DNA of 64,000 nucleotides from Peribacillus loiseleuriae (GCF_001183985.1 NZ_LFZW01000001.1:4679621-4743620); one strand, 5' to 3'; numbered from the stretch's first letter, positions 1 through 8,755 are shown. The notes: a model not told the origin generated them from the sequence alone. Numbers and translations are program-made.

Positions 1-401
1 TAGGCGGTGAAAAAGAAATCATACGTCATCATCCCTAGCAAGACGGCGATAATTGGACGTACGACAACCGTCATCCTTTTCACTCGCGGGGATTCTTTGT
101 GCCGCATTAAGATGCTGAGTAGACCAAGCATTAAAATAAGTGAAGGAGCTACTGAAGCGAATACCCCGACAATAGCACCAAGAATACCAGCCTGCTCAAA
201 GCCAATATAGCCAGCCATTTTGGTAGCAATCGGGCCAGGCAATGCATTTCCAAGTGCAATCATTTCACTGAATTCATGAACCGTAAACCAGCCGTAGCGG
301 TCAACGACTTCCTTTTCAATTAACGGAATCGAAGCCGGACCACCGCCATATCCGAGGATACCTGAAATAAAAAATGCCCAGAAAATCTGCAAATAAATCA
401 T
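1..401 (-). CDS. Chromate transporter family protein, second half-size subunit (3' end outside window)
   Basis: This is a half-size membrane protein of the chromate ion transporter (CHR) family. The visible N-terminus carries the family signature: an FGGGP-like GYGGGPASIPL loop after the first helix, then EKEVVDRYGW and ALGNALPGPIATK. It then enters hydrophobic helices and runs off the left edge. The start is ATG at 401 with an AAGGAGG-type ribosome binding site. The stop of the upstream paralogue overlaps this start as ATGA, so the two are translationally coupled. Paired short CHR proteins in Bacillus work together as a heterodimeric transporter. Chromate as the substrate is inferred from the family only. 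Confidence 0.85.
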   Translation of the reverse strand, partial: MIYLQIFWAFFISGILGYGGGPASIPLIEKEVVDRYGWFTVHEFSEMIALGNALPGPIATKMAGYIGFEQAGILGAIVGVFASVAPSLILMLGLLSILMRHKESPRVKRMTVVVRPIIAVLLGMMTYDFFFTA

Positions 402-967
402 AATTTTCCTACCTCCTTATTAGGACTAGAAGCAGGATCTTTCTTAAGTAATGCCCCAATTAGCAGGGAAAAAATAATAATAGCAGGATGCACATTCAAT
501 AGTTTCATGAACACAAGTCCAAGTACAACAAAAATAATCGTCCACAGCCACCCCAAACTGGATGAGCCTGATTTTTTGAAAAACTCTAAAGTCATGGTTA
601 ACAGCATCACAGCAACAACTGGAACGACCGCTTGTGACATCCCTGTGACCCACGCTTGATCTTTATAAGCATTCAAACTCGTCAAAAGCAAAATCATTAA
701 AAGAATCGTGGGAACACACGACGCGAATACACCATTCAATAAGCCCCAAAAGCCGCCAACACGATACCCAATATACCCTGCAAGCTTAGGCGCAATCGGA
801 CCAGGCAGTGCATTTCCAAGTGCCATGACATCACCAAAATCTTCATTATTCATCCACTTATATTTCTCGACTACCTCTTTATGGGCAAGTGGAATCGCTG
901 CAGGGCCTCCACCGAAGCCAAGTATACCAACTCTAAAAAAAGCCATAAAAATATTTAATTGCTTCAT
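398..967 (-). CDS. Chromate transporter family protein, first half-size subunit
   Basis: A 189-residue membrane protein of the CHR family. It shows the GFGGGPAAIPLAHKEVV motif near residue 20, the ALGNALPGPIAPK motif near residue 55, and several hydrophobic helices to the C-terminus. I chose the start at 967 (MKQLNIF), which has GGAG eight bases upstream; an in-frame start 13 codons earlier has no better site. The last codon overlaps the next CHR gene as ATGA. The two are paralogues and probably form one chromate or related anion transporter in the membrane. No regulator is visible nearby. Confidence 0.87.
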   Translation of the reverse strand: MKQLNIFMAFFRVGILGFGGGPAAIPLAHKEVVEKYKWMNNEDFGDVMALGNALPGPIAPKLAGYIGYRVGGFWGLLNGVFASCVPTILLMILLLTSLNAYKDQAWVTGMSQAVVPVVAVMLLTMTLEFFKKSGSSSLGWLWTIIFVVLGLVFMKLLNVHPAIIIFSLLIGALLKKDPASSPNKEVGKL

Positions 968-1426
968 ATCCTTCACTCCACCCGCTTCTACTAATCTATC
1001 TTCCAATAGCCATGTACCAAGCTGTATCCCCTATCGGCACGCTATTTATGGAATAATAGGGTAAATGATTACTCTCTTTTATTTTCAACTTATCAAGGGA
1101 AATTTCAATTTGATGTTCTTTCCTGCATATTGTCTGGGCGATATGATTCTTGAGTAAGGTTTAATCGCCGATTTCATATTTCTGTCCAAAATAACCGTAT
1201 ACTACGTTACTTTAGAAGTCTAAAAACCTTTCATAATCTGCAGTGATAACAGATACGAATAATGGAAAAAGCCCATAATCATCATTCTCTAATCTAGTAT
1301 TTGCCTTTATATTATACAGAAACTTTTACGTATTTGTGCAGTTATCTCGGAAAACATTGGGCCATTATGCTAAATTCGTACAGCTGATGCCTAAATCACG
1401 AGACTTTTATCCATCTTATAAACAGT
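968..1426. other. Intergenic region with no gene found
   Basis: About 460 bases upstream of the chromate transporter pair. It is AT-rich and has no convincing open frame with a ribosome site on either strand. It must hold the promoter of the transporter operon, but I cannot assign one with confidence. Confidence 0.5.
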
Positions 1427-1464
1427 AAAGGCCTGATTCTCTGCTAAGAAAGAATCAGGCCTGT
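1427..1464 (-). terminator. Rho-independent terminator of hpf
   Basis: A perfect 12-bp inverted repeat (AGGCCTGATTCT / AGAATCAGGCCT at 1429-1440 and 1451-1462) with a short loop, just beyond the hpf stop. It is followed on the minus strand by TTTACTGTTT. Confidence 0.85.
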
Positions 1465-1477
1465 TTAGGTTATTTAT

Positions 1478-2032
1478 TTAGCTTGGTTCAATCAAACCAT
1501 AGCGTCCATCCTTACGACGGTACACGACATTTGTCGAGTTCGTATCTGAGTTCGTATAGACAAAAAAACTATGACCAAGCATATTCATTTGCAGGATGGC
1601 TTCTTCACTATCCATTGGTTTCAAATCAAAACGCTTATTCCGGACAACCTCTAAATCGAGCTCGTCTTCCTCAATCGGTGCATTGTCATTATCCTCAAAC
1701 ATCGGAAAAACATCGGTTGCATTCGTATTTGTACCACGGAATTTTCGGTTTACCTTTGTTTTATGTTTACGAATTTGCCGCTCCAATTTGTCAGTAATCA
1801 GGTCAATCGCTGCATACATATCAGCATTTTCCTCTTCTGCGCGAAGCACCAAATTCGTCATTGGGATCGTTATTTCCACTTTAGATGTATTATGATTCAC
1901 TCGTAAATTCACCATTGCCCTTGCATCTGGTGCATGGCTAAAATACCGTTCCAATTTTCCAATCTTTTTCTCTACATATTCCCGTATTGCTGGAGTTACC
2001 TCAATGTTTTCACCACGAATAATATATTCCAT
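1478..2032 (-). CDS. hpf: Ribosome hibernation promoting factor, long form
   Basis: At 184 residues this matches the long HPF (YvyD) of Firmicutes. The N-terminal S30AE domain (about 1-100, starting MEYIIRGENIEVTPAIREYVEKK) binds the decoding region of the 30S subunit. The C-terminal domain (about 125-184, with VRNKRFDLKPM and LGHSFFVYTN) dimerises two ribosomes into inactive 100S particles in stationary phase. The start at 2032 has AAGGAGG upstream. It lies past fliT, as in B. subtilis, where hpf follows fliT and precedes secA. A strong terminator follows. Confidence 0.96.
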   Translation of the reverse strand: MEYIIRGENIEVTPAIREYVEKKIGKLERYFSHAPDARAMVNLRVNHNTSKVEITIPMTNLVLRAEEENADMYAAIDLITDKLERQIRKHKTKVNRKFRGTNTNATDVFPMFEDNDNAPIEEDELDLEVVRNKRFDLKPMDSEEAILQMNMLGHSFFVYTNSDTNSTNVVYRRKDGRYGLIEPS

Positions 2033-2408
2033 AAAGTGAGTCCTCCTTCTAAAACTATATGATATAGTTCTACGATACCCTATGCATTCCCTTCACAAAC
2101 AAATAGTTTTGCTAAGTTCATGAAGAAACTTTAGAAAATTGGATAAGTAGCGGGGTTCGTATCCATCTTTATTATAACAATCTTTACGTTAAATTAACAC
2201 TGTAGAGCATTAAAAATTTTTAGATAATTCCACATACTTAAACCACTATTGATATATATGATAATAAGGGATATAGTAACTACTATCACTAAAAAGGGAT
2301 ATATTGTAATACTCTTACATATTATCCCTATTAATCTACTTATATTGGATGGATTGTTCAAAAATGACCCCATCACTGGAAGGAACGAACTTGGAGGTTT
2401 CAAAGAAA

Positions 2409-2630
2409 ATGATGAATCAATTATATGTGCCAACTGTAGAAATAGATGGTAAAGTTCATCTAGTTAAATCACAGAAGTATTGTGAGTGTCATATCCAATA
2501 TTGCTATTTTGAACAAAACCGAAAAGATAGAAGAAAAATTAAATTTAAGCCGCTCACAAAAATTGATTGCCCACAATGTAAAGACTCCTTATTAGCGGTG
2601 GAACCGAATTTAGTTTCTGTACGAGCCTAG
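2409..2630 (+). CDS. Small hypothetical protein with a Cys pair
   Basis: A 73-residue frame starting MMNQLYVPTVEIDGKVHL. It is rich in Lys, Tyr and Cys, with an HIQYCYFEQ segment and a CPQCKDSLL knuckle near the C-terminus that could bind zinc. GGAGG lies 11 bases before the ATG at 2409. A TTG at 2391 with AAGGA six bases upstream is an alternative start. I do not recognise a family. The first part of the frame upstream overlaps AT-rich DNA, so the gene could be a remnant. Confidence 0.4.
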   Translation: MMNQLYVPTVEIDGKVHLVKSQKYCECHIQYCYFEQNRKDRRKIKFKPLTKIDCPQCKDSLLAVEPNLVSVRA

Positions 2631-2713
2631 TAGTATTGTGTAAGTAAATGATGATTATCATCAGCTGACACTTTAAAGCATTCAGCTACCATTCTTGACA
2701 TACATATCAATAA

Positions 2714-2752
2714 ACAAGAGGGGCCTCGATGAAATCGAAGACCCTTTCTTTA
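2714..2752 (-). terminator. Degenerate terminator copy behind the fliT pseudogene
   Basis: An imperfect hairpin (GGG..CTCGA/TCGA..CCC, extended by ATCAATAAA/TTTATTGAT). It occupies the same position relative to the decayed fliT copy as the terminator at 5450-5478 does to intact fliT, so it appears to be part of the same duplication. Confidence 0.5.
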
Positions 2753-2762
2753 TTGATATCTT

Positions 2763-3128
2763 AATTTTTTTGTCGTGAAAAACTCCATCAACTAAGAGAT
2801 TCTCTGAAGGACCTAACTGATGAGTGCTTCTTTTCATTCAGCTGTTTGATATCTCGCTCAATAGCTAGTTTTTCCAACAATAATAACTCATCGACCTGCT
2901 GATTTAGAATGACAACTTGGCGACCTAATTGCCGTTCTTCCTCGGTGAGGGGTGGTTTGATATGATGAAGCCATTCCCCCCTTGATTTTATCGTCCCGTT
3001 CTTCTAATCCGTGACCGTTTAATATGGATAGAGGCTCGACCGTAATTTCATGGACTGTTTAAAGGGACATTTTCTACCCGCTTTGTATAATAAACTGTTT
3101 TTTTCAATTCATTTGAATGGCTTCTTTC
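2763..3128 (-). pseudogene. Decayed copy of fliS 3' end plus fliT
   Basis: On the minus strand this stretch is alignable along its length with the intact fliS/fliT junction at 5492-5890. It begins with the end of FliS (KEAIQMN, then a stop where fliS has an Arg codon). It continues through the fliT start region and keeps a long readable piece resembling intact FliT, with TEEERQLGRQVVILNQQVDE and then DIKQLNEKK. It ends in another frame with DGVFHDKK, matching the intact C-terminus DGVFYDKK. Frameshifts and stops prevent a FliT product. The intact gene is 2.4 kb away, separated by mscL and small genes. Confidence 0.85.
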
Positions 3129-3308
3129 TATTTTCCCTATTAAAAACTAACATACGTTCGCTAAAACGGTTTATAAAAACAACAGTGTGATTCTTACTAA
3201 AGATACCTAATAAAAATAAGTCTTATTAACTAAATTCACCATTACCATGTTTTCATCCTGAGAAACATGGTATATTTTTTTTATTCTTTTAATAAGGAGT
3301 TGACTAGA

Positions 3309-3686
3309 ATGATTAAGGAATTTAAAGAATTTGCGATGCGTGGGAATGTGATTGACCTGGCAATCGGGGTTATTCTCGGTGCAGCTTTCGGTAAAATTGT
3401 TACTTCGCTCGTAAATGACATCATCATGCCGTTGATTGGTCTTCTGCTTGGCGGAATCGACTTCTCTAACTTATCTTTTAAAGTTTTAAAGTATGGCATG
3501 TTTATTCAAACGATTGTTGATTTTCTCATTGTAGCTTTTTCGATCTTCCTATTTATTAAGCTGTTCAATAAACTCTATACACGTAAGAAAAAAGTCGAAG
3601 AAGCTTCACCATCATTAACAAAAGAAGAAGAACTTTTGACAGAAATCCGTGATCTGCTCAAAGCAAATCAAAGAGAAACGATGTAA
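3309..3686 (+). CDS. mscL: Large-conductance mechanosensitive channel MscL
   Basis: A 125-residue protein with the MscL layout: an amphipathic N-terminus ([20 protein letters not shown]), TM1 with [22 protein letters not shown], a short periplasmic-type loop, TM2 ([18 protein letters not shown]), and a charged cytoplasmic helix ending in [11 protein letters not shown]. It forms a homopentameric pore that opens under membrane tension and releases solutes on osmotic downshift. The start at 3309 has AAGGAG nine bases upstream; an in-frame start 14 codons earlier lacks one. The gene is monocistronic, between the fliT pseudogene and unrelated genes. Confidence 0.97.
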   Translation: MIKEFKEFAMRGNVIDLAIGVILGAAFGKIVTSLVNDIIMPLIGLLLGGIDFSNLSFKVLKYGMFIQTIVDFLIVAFSIFLFIKLFNKLYTRKKKVEEASPSLTKEEELLTEIRDLLKANQRETM

Positions 3687-3869
3687 TAGCTACAGCTCCC
3701 TTAAACCAAAAGGGGGCTCTCATGATGATTACGTGACATTTACAAAACAAAAAGCCAACAAAGGACCTGATCTTCATTGGCAAGCTGATCAACTATTGTA
3801 TTATCTAAAGACATCTCTCACAGAAGTGCCTCTTGATGACAGTAAATTTTTAAATGAAGCATAGATTTC

Positions 3870-4247
3870 TTACTCTTCCACCTTTAAATGTTTCAGCACA
3901 TTATAGCCAAAGAAGCAAATCCCTATTGCCGTGAGAACTCCCCCAATAGTAGCAATCGGAAAGAATACTTCTCCACCTACTTCATAAAGCGCTAAAGCAA
4001 TACTAATCATCATGATTGGTAAGCCAATATTATGCATCCAGAAATGAATTTTTGCTGATGTTGTTTGAGCAAGCTGAGGAAACAGATGATATAAAATTCC
4101 AACCAATGAAAGGGACACCCAACCTAATAAATTCATGTGAACATGGACCGTTTTTAAGACAAATTCGTGTGTTACAGACATGTACAATCCAAAAAAAATG
4201 CCAATCAAAAAGTACACGACACCGATCTTAATCAATTTTATTCCCAT
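3870..4247 (-). CDS. Short heme-copper oxidase subunit I-like membrane protein
   Basis: A 125-residue protein with four predicted membrane helices. It contains HEFVLKTVHVHMNLLGWVSL and YHLFPQ, which resemble the low-spin heme-ligand helix of cbb3-type oxidase or nitric oxide reductase subunit I, but it is far too short for a complete subunit (about 450 residues). Such short paralogues are common in Bacillales, and their role is not established. The start at 4247 (MGIKLIKIG) follows AGGGGGTGG. No catalytic binuclear centre is present, so it is probably not an oxidase by itself. Confidence 0.7.
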   Translation of the reverse strand: MGIKLIKIGVVYFLIGIFFGLYMSVTHEFVLKTVHVHMNLLGWVSLSLVGILYHLFPQLAQTTSAKIHFWMHNIGLPIMMISIALALYEVGGEVFFPIATIGGVLTAIGICFFGYNVLKHLKVEE

Positions 4248-4588
4248 AAAACCACCCCCTACTACATCATATACGGGCATCTCGGAAATATTCTGAATAG
4301 TTCTTTATATCCAAAACCTTTTTCATACTCTTTAGTATTTCAAAGCTTTATCTTATGACGAATAACCGCGAAGTAGGTACCATGCCATATCGTTCTTCAC
4401 CGGCACAACAGTAGTTGATTATTGAGTTGAGTAGTATATTTTAAATGAATGGATTTACCTGTTTCAAACTTTTTGGGGTGAGTCCGAAAAGAACTGCCAC
4501 CTTACCTACATAAAAATAGCAGGCATATGAAGAAAGATGTAGAATAAGGGTATTACGTATAAATATTTTCTTGAACGGAGGAATCTAT

Positions 4589-4909
4589 ATGATTATAGTA
4601 ACAACAGAAAATATCGCTAACTACAAAATAACAGAAATTAAAGGACCTGTTTTCGGATTAACAGTAAGAGCTCGAGGCCTTGGAAAAGATATCGTCGCTT
4701 CTTTGAAAGGACTCGTGGGCGGAGAAATTAGCCAATATACAGAAATGCTTGAAGATGCTCGAAAGCAGGCGATGGATCGGATGGTGGAAAATGCAAAAGT
4801 GATGGGGGCAAATGCCATTGTTATGATGCGCTTTGATTCTGGTGAAATCGGCCAAAACATGAGTGAAATTGTTGCTTACGGAACAGCCGTAATCGCAGAA
4901 CGGGAATAA
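4589..4909 (+). CDS. YbjQ/UPF0145 family protein
   Basis: A 106-residue soluble protein of the YbjQ (UPF0145) family. It has VTTENIANYKITEIKGPVFG at the N-terminus, a VGGEISQYTEMLEDARKQA helix, and the GANAIVMMRFDS and VAYGTAV strands near the C-terminus. The family forms pentamers; no biochemical function is firmly known. The start at 4589 follows GGAGG with a 7-base gap. A small membrane protein gene follows five bases after the stop and is probably cotranscribed. Confidence 0.9.
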   Translation: MIIVTTENIANYKITEIKGPVFGLTVRARGLGKDIVASLKGLVGGEISQYTEMLEDARKQAMDRMVENAKVMGANAIVMMRFDSGEIGQNMSEIVAYGTAVIAERE

Positions 4910-4914
4910 AGCAA

Positions 4915-5139
4915 ATGGAATGGGTTCTCGGCTTTTATGGTGTGCAATTAATCATTACCATGATTATCATTATTGGCTCCTGGTTCATCTGGGATCGCCG
5001 CTTCAAAACAAAACACGGAAATAAGGTCCCTGACGGCTTTATCCGCACGAAAGAAGTGTCCATAGATCCAACAACGAAAAAAAGGCTGGTCGTGTACTAT
5101 CATCCGGAAACTGGGGAACGATTTTATAAGGAAGAATGA
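4915..5139 (+). CDS. Small membrane protein downstream of ybjQ
   Basis: A 74-residue protein with one N-terminal membrane helix (about 3-25, GFYGVQLIITMIIIIGSWFIW) followed by a basic, soluble tail with PTTKKRLVVYYHPETGERFYKEE. It starts six bases after the ybjQ-family stop with a weak GGGA site, suggesting translational coupling. I do not recognise the family. The YHPETGERFY ending looks like a short beta-hairpin. Function unknown. Confidence 0.7.
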   Translation: MEWVLGFYGVQLIITMIIIIGSWFIWDRRFKTKHGNKVPDGFIRTKEVSIDPTTKKRLVVYYHPETGERFYKEE

Positions 5140-5449
5140 CTATACATACATTTCGTTTATTCTTCCGCAAGAGCCAGATGTGCTTTCAAAATCGTAGAAT
5201 GACTGTGCATTGCCTCTAATACAGTCTCTCTTACATCAATAATCCTTGCTTCTTGTTTAGCAAATACTACGATTCTTCTTTCTTCCTTAATATTTAAGTT
5301 TACCTATTTTGAATTTTTTACTGAGATTACATTCAACACATCTAATTCTAGATCCAGTATCAAAACCACTATCCATCAAGTTACTACCTATTTACTCAAA
5401 AAAACCATATCACTTTTTTCTGGATGGTGCCTGACGCCTCGATACAATG

Positions 5450-5478
5450 AAAGGGTCTTCGGCTAACCGAAGACCTTT
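5450..5478 (-). terminator. Rho-independent terminator of the flaG-fliD-fliS-fliT operon
   Basis: A strong hairpin, GGGTCTTCGG / CCGAAGACC with a 4-base loop, lies just after the fliT stop on the minus strand and is flanked by A- and T-rich tracts. Confidence 0.8.
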
Positions 5479-5491
5479 TCTCTATAATTTC

Positions 5492-5836
5492 TTAATTTTT
5501 TTTATCATAAAAAACTCCATCAATTGAGAGCTTATCATAAGGATTTGTATACTTGTTCGAAGTCTGCTTCTTTTCATTCAACTGTTTGATGTCTCGCTGA
5601 ATGTCTTTCTTTTGCAACAGTAACCATTCATCCACCTTCTGATTGAGTTCAACAACCTGGCGACCTAGTTTCTGTTCTTCCTCAGAGAACGGAGGCTGAA
5701 TGATAGGAAGTAATTCTTCACGCTGATCAAGTAGCTCCACAATTCTATTAATACGATCACTACGCTCATCCGTTGTTCGATTAGTCAATACGTCAAGCAG
5801 CTCGACAGTGATGTCACTGAATTTCTGAAGCGACAT
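5492..5836 (-). CDS. fliT: Flagellar protein FliT
   Basis: A 114-residue, largely helical protein starting MSLQKFSDITVELLDVL. It has heptad-rich segments and the FSEEEQKLGRQVVELNQKVDE region typical of Bacillus FliT. FliT is the export chaperone for the filament cap protein FliD. The ATG at 5836 overlaps the fliS stop as TAATG and has AGG four bases upstream; an upstream in-frame start lies inside fliS and is unlikely. It is the last gene of the flaG-fliD-fliS-fliT operon. A decayed second copy is present at 2763-3128. Confidence 0.85.
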   Translation of the reverse strand: MSLQKFSDITVELLDVLTNRTTDERSDRINRIVELLDQREELLPIIQPPFSEEEQKLGRQVVELNQKVDEWLLLQKKDIQRDIKQLNEKKQTSNKYTNPYDKLSIDGVFYDKKN

Positions 5837-6237
5837 TAAACCTGCCCACTTTGCGTAAATTGTTTTTTTCGATTCATTTGAATAGCTTCTTTCCACGTAT
5901 CACGGAATTCCTTAACCAGTCCCTCAACTTCTTCTATCGCCACAAGATCATTTTTCATATTCCCTTCAACAAGGCGACGATTCATGAAGTCGTAGAGAGT
6001 CATCATATCCTTGGAAACAGCAACATCCATATTTAATGTGACCATTAATTCATGGATGATATTTTGTGCCTTAAGGAGGTTCTTATTTTTTTCTTCAATA
6101 TTGCCTTCTTCAATAGCCTTCTTCCCAAGCATCATGAACTTCAAGCAGCCATTATACAACATTAAAGTCAGTTCACCTGGAGACGCTGTATTCACAGAAT
6201 TTTGTTGATAGGATTGGTATGGATTATTTATGGCCAT
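5836..6237 (-). CDS. fliS: Flagellin export chaperone FliS
   Basis: A 133-residue four-helix protein. It starts MAINNPYQSYQQNSVNTASPGELTLMLYNGCLKFM, the FliS hallmark, and continues with LLKAQNIIHELMVTLNMDVAVSKDM and DFMNRRLVEGN. It binds the C-terminal D0 segment of flagellin in the cytoplasm, prevents polymerisation and delivers it to the flagellar export gate. Its binding surface on flagellin is the region altered by the introns in hag in this genome. In B. subtilis FliS also favours FliW-Hag interplay. The start has AAAGGAAG upstream. Confidence 0.97.
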   Translation of the reverse strand: MAINNPYQSYQQNSVNTASPGELTLMLYNGCLKFMMLGKKAIEEGNIEEKNKNLLKAQNIIHELMVTLNMDVAVSKDMMTLYDFMNRRLVEGNMKNDLVAIEEVEGLVKEFRDTWKEAIQMNRKKQFTQSGQV

Positions 6238-6264
6238 GTTTACAAACTTCCTTTCTTACTTCTC

Positions 6265-7785
6265 TTAACTAAAATATTGCATCAACGAAGCACTTTGACT
6301 ATTCGCTCTTTGAATTGCTTTTTCCATGGCAGTGAATTGATTATAATAACGTGTTTCTAATTTCGTTAATTTCGCTTCAAATGCTGAGATTCTAGTTTCT
6401 AAACTATTAAGTGACTTACCGATAGTAAAATTATTATTTAGGGAACCTGCTTTACCCGCTTGTTCAGTAATTGTTGCCATAGATGCCTTAAGATTAGCTC
6501 TTAATCGACGAGCTAAACCCATTTCTCCTGTTTCACTACCGTCCTTTTTACTATCTTCCTTCATAAACAAATCATAAATGGCATTTGGATCTTCAGAAAT
6601 TGCAGCGCGAAGCTTATCTTCGTCAATCGTTAATTTCCCACCATCTAGATAATTACTTGTAGTTGTAATTCCAAGCTTGCTTAAAGAATTCACTCCATTC
6701 AATTTGCTAACAGATGTATAAAGGGAAGACCTCATTGTAGTTAACAAGCTCTTTAGGGTAGAATCATTCTTTAATGTCCCACTTTTCGCTTTTTCTTCCC
6801 AAAGCTTGATTTCATCTTCAGACAATCCCTTCCTTTGTTCAGCGGTCAAAGGAGCAAACGAGCGATACTTCGTTTCACTTGTTTTCCCTTTAATCTTTTC
6901 AATCAATTCATTGTACTTTTCAACAAATTTCGTGACAGTGTCTAGGATAGCATCGACATCGGCTTTGGATGAGAAAGTTATTGTCTCACTTGGTTTTGCA
7001 TCTTTTAAAGTAAATTCTGCACCATTGAGTGTGAAGGTGTTGGAGTTTCGATTGATCTCCAAACCGTTATATACGACTTTCGCATCTTCTCCAGTTGTCC
7101 CTCTAGATGCATCCTTCGCTGTAACATTATCCGCATCCATCTTTAAAGTAGTTGAAACAAAGCTACCCGTACTTGATAATTTTATTTCAACATTATTCTC
7201 CTTATCCTTGACATTGCCACTATACTTTGCAGTAAATGACATCCTTTGAGTATTCTTGTCATAAAAGGCGGTAACATCTGTTGTCGAGTTAATCTTTTGA
7301 ATGATACTATCCAAAGTATCGTCAGCAGTAATTTTAACTTCAATTTCTTTCCCTAAAACACCATCTTTATTGATGGACTGGATCTTAATAATTTCTTCTG
7401 TAGAGTCTGCAGCCAATAGCTTTGCTGTTGGGTCAGATATTGCAGTCTCACCATTACTTTGCATAGTTGCAGCTGTTGCTAAATTTTTCACTATAATCGT
7501 ACCTGAAAAATCAGAGGTGGAATTCACGTTTTTAATTGATAACGCATTAGGGTTTGAAACCGTAACCGTCTTTTTAATAAACGAAGCTTGTTTACCAATT
7601 CCATCACGAATAAGCGTATCAAGCTCAAGCAATGCTGTATTCATCGAACGGTAGTCATCCCGTTGCCATTCTGAATATGTTTTCTTTTGTGTTAATTTAT
7701 CCATTGGCACACGTGCCGCCTGCATCATACTCTTAACGAGTTCATCAATATCCATTCCACTTGCTAGTCCACTAACTCGTACCAT
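6265..7785 (-). CDS. fliD: Flagellar filament cap protein FliD (HAP2)
   Basis: A 506-residue capping protein. The N-terminal domain begins VRVSGLASGMDIDELVKSMM with PMDKLTQKKTYSEWQ (FliD_N, about 1-110). A variable middle follows, then the FliD_C domain (about 240-490) with FVEKYNELIEKI and the coiled C-terminus ending ANSQSASLMQYFS. It sits at the tip of the filament and guides folding and insertion of flagellin subunits. The start at 7785 follows AGGTGATGAATA. It is 14 bases downstream of flaG in one operon. Confidence 0.97.
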   Translation of the reverse strand: MVRVSGLASGMDIDELVKSMMQAARVPMDKLTQKKTYSEWQRDDYRSMNTALLELDTLIRDGIGKQASFIKKTVTVSNPNALSIKNVNSTSDFSGTIIVKNLATAATMQSNGETAISDPTAKLLAADSTEEIIKIQSINKDGVLGKEIEVKITADDTLDSIIQKINSTTDVTAFYDKNTQRMSFTAKYSGNVKDKENNVEIKLSSTGSFVSTTLKMDADNVTAKDASRGTTGEDAKVVYNGLEINRNSNTFTLNGAEFTLKDAKPSETITFSSKADVDAILDTVTKFVEKYNELIEKIKGKTSETKYRSFAPLTAEQRKGLSEDEIKLWEEKAKSGTLKNDSTLKSLLTTMRSSLYTSVSKLNGVNSLSKLGITTTSNYLDGGKLTIDEDKLRAAISEDPNAIYDLFMKEDSKKDGSETGEMGLARRLRANLKASMATITEQAGKAGSLNNNFTIGKSLNSLETRISAFEAKLTKLETRYYNQFTAMEKAIQRANSQSASLMQYFS

Positions 7786-7799
7786 TATTCATCACCTGC

Positions 7800-8162
7800 T
7801 TATATTTTTTCGTCTACCATAATACCAACAAATTCCGTCATAGCCGCATAGAAGTCCAATAGTTTTTTTGATGGGATTTCACGAACGGTTTCGTCTGTGT
7901 CATCATCCACAACTTTGACGTAATACTCATTTAATTGTTCATGAAACTCAAACCGGACAGAAGTATGAGTTGGTTGCAGAAATGTATTCAGGCTTTCTAC
8001 AACGTCCAATACTTGTTTTTTGGACGGGGCATTTGCTTCTTTTGCCCCTTTTTCACTATAAGCAATCGTATCTATTTCTCTTTGATAATAAGAACTGACT
8101 CCTTCTGAGATGGCTGTTCTAAGCTGCGAGGAAAGGACATTCGTAGAAAGGCTCTCCAACAT
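7800..8162 (-). CDS. flaG: Flagellar protein FlaG (YvyC)
   Basis: A 120-residue protein. The C-terminal half carries the FlaG domain (about 45-118), with LNTFLQPTHTSVRFEFHEQLNEYYVKVVDDDTDETVREIP and a final LLDFYAAMTEFVGIMVDEK helix. FlaG proteins influence filament length and filament-cap formation. I chose ATG at 8162 (MLESLSTN) because GGAGG lies eight bases upstream; an upstream in-frame ATA/ATG has no such site. It is the first gene of the flaG-fliD-fliS-fliT operon, with a good sigma-D promoter at 8198-8224. Confidence 0.9.
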   Translation of the reverse strand: MLESLSTNVLSSQLRTAISEGVSSYYQREIDTIAYSEKGAKEANAPSKKQVLDVVESLNTFLQPTHTSVRFEFHEQLNEYYVKVVDDDTDETVREIPSKKLLDFYAAMTEFVGIMVDEKI

Positions 8163-8197
8163 CGCATTTGCCTCCAATATTCGTATAGTTATCATAT

Positions 8198-8224
8198 ATA
8201 TCGGAGAGAACTTGAGAAAATTTA
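8198..8224 (-). promoter_or_regulatory. Sigma-D promoter of flaG-fliD-fliS-fliT
   Basis: On the minus strand, TAAA - 15 bases - TCCGATAT, against the sigma-D consensus TAAA-N15-GCCGATAT (11 of 12 positions). It lies 36 bases upstream of the flaG start. Confidence 0.85.
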
Positions 8225-8254
8225 GGTTTTATCGATAGATAATGAACAAAAGAA

Positions 8255-8280
8255 AACCCTGCTCTATTCAAAGCAGAGTT
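8255..8280 (-). terminator. Terminator after yaaR
   Basis: A hairpin, AACTCTGC / GAGCAGGGTT on the minus strand, then TTTTCTTTTG. It overlaps the yaaR stop codon and separates the ylqG-ylqH-yaaR unit from the flaG operon. Confidence 0.7.
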
Positions 8281-8716
8281 ACGTATAAATATTGATTAAC
8301 ATTCCTTTAATTTCACCGACTAGGTTCAGGATATTCGATCCATTTTTCTCTTTATCAAGCACTTCGTTTGTAAGTTCAATCACTTTCTTATCCACTTCTT
8401 TAACAAGCTTATAAACTTTCGTCGAACCTCTATGATTAAAACCTCGCTGCTCCTGAAGCTCCAGCCCGTTCTTAACCGCATCTTCCATGAAATCTTTAAT
8501 CATCCTTTTATATTTACGAAGATTATCAACTGTGCTATTTTCTGCGAGCTTTTGCCCTTGTACTTCAAGCTCCGCAACTTTCTTCGTTAACCGTTCATAA
8601 TTCATATCAGTACGTCTCTTATCCATAACAGATTGGAACTGAATCGAACCTTTCGCTACTTCCTCCGTTGATATCGGCTTAGAAGGCGAGGTTCTTGTCA
8701 CTCGTTGAACTTCCAT
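8279..8716 (-). CDS. YaaR family (DUF327) protein
   Basis: A 145-residue helical protein of the DUF327/YaaR family. It has an N-terminal low-complexity segment (MEVQRVTRTSPSKPIST), then helices with YERLTKKVAELEVQGQKLAENSTVDNLRKYK and FMEDAVKNGLELQEQRGF. The C-terminus contains STKVYKLVKEVDKKVIELTNEVL. The family is often linked with flagellar genes, but no biochemical role is established. The start at 8716 follows AGGTG by eight bases. It lies 40 bases downstream of ylqH, in an apparent unit with ylqG-ylqH. Confidence 0.8.
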   Translation of the reverse strand: MEVQRVTRTSPSKPISTEEVAKGSIQFQSVMDKRRTDMNYERLTKKVAELEVQGQKLAENSTVDNLRKYKRMIKDFMEDAVKNGLELQEQRGFNHRGSTKVYKLVKEVDKKVIELTNEVLDKEKNGSNILNLVGEIKGMLINIYT

Positions 8717-8755
8717 ACATATCACCTTTTTCAATTAATTGTATCATAAGCCTAT

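Noticed and set aside
3730..3864. A plus-strand frame after mscL reading DYVTFTKQKANKGPDLHWQADQ...FLNEA
   Set aside because: It opens only through the mscL 3' end in another frame and has no ribosome site of its own. Possibly a remnant, but no family match is recognised.
5157..5310. A minus-strand open stretch reading KEERRIVVFAKQEARIIDV...AHLALAEE-stop
   Set aside because: It has no start codon or ribosome site and no family I recognise. It could be the tail of a lost gene, but the evidence is too thin to list.
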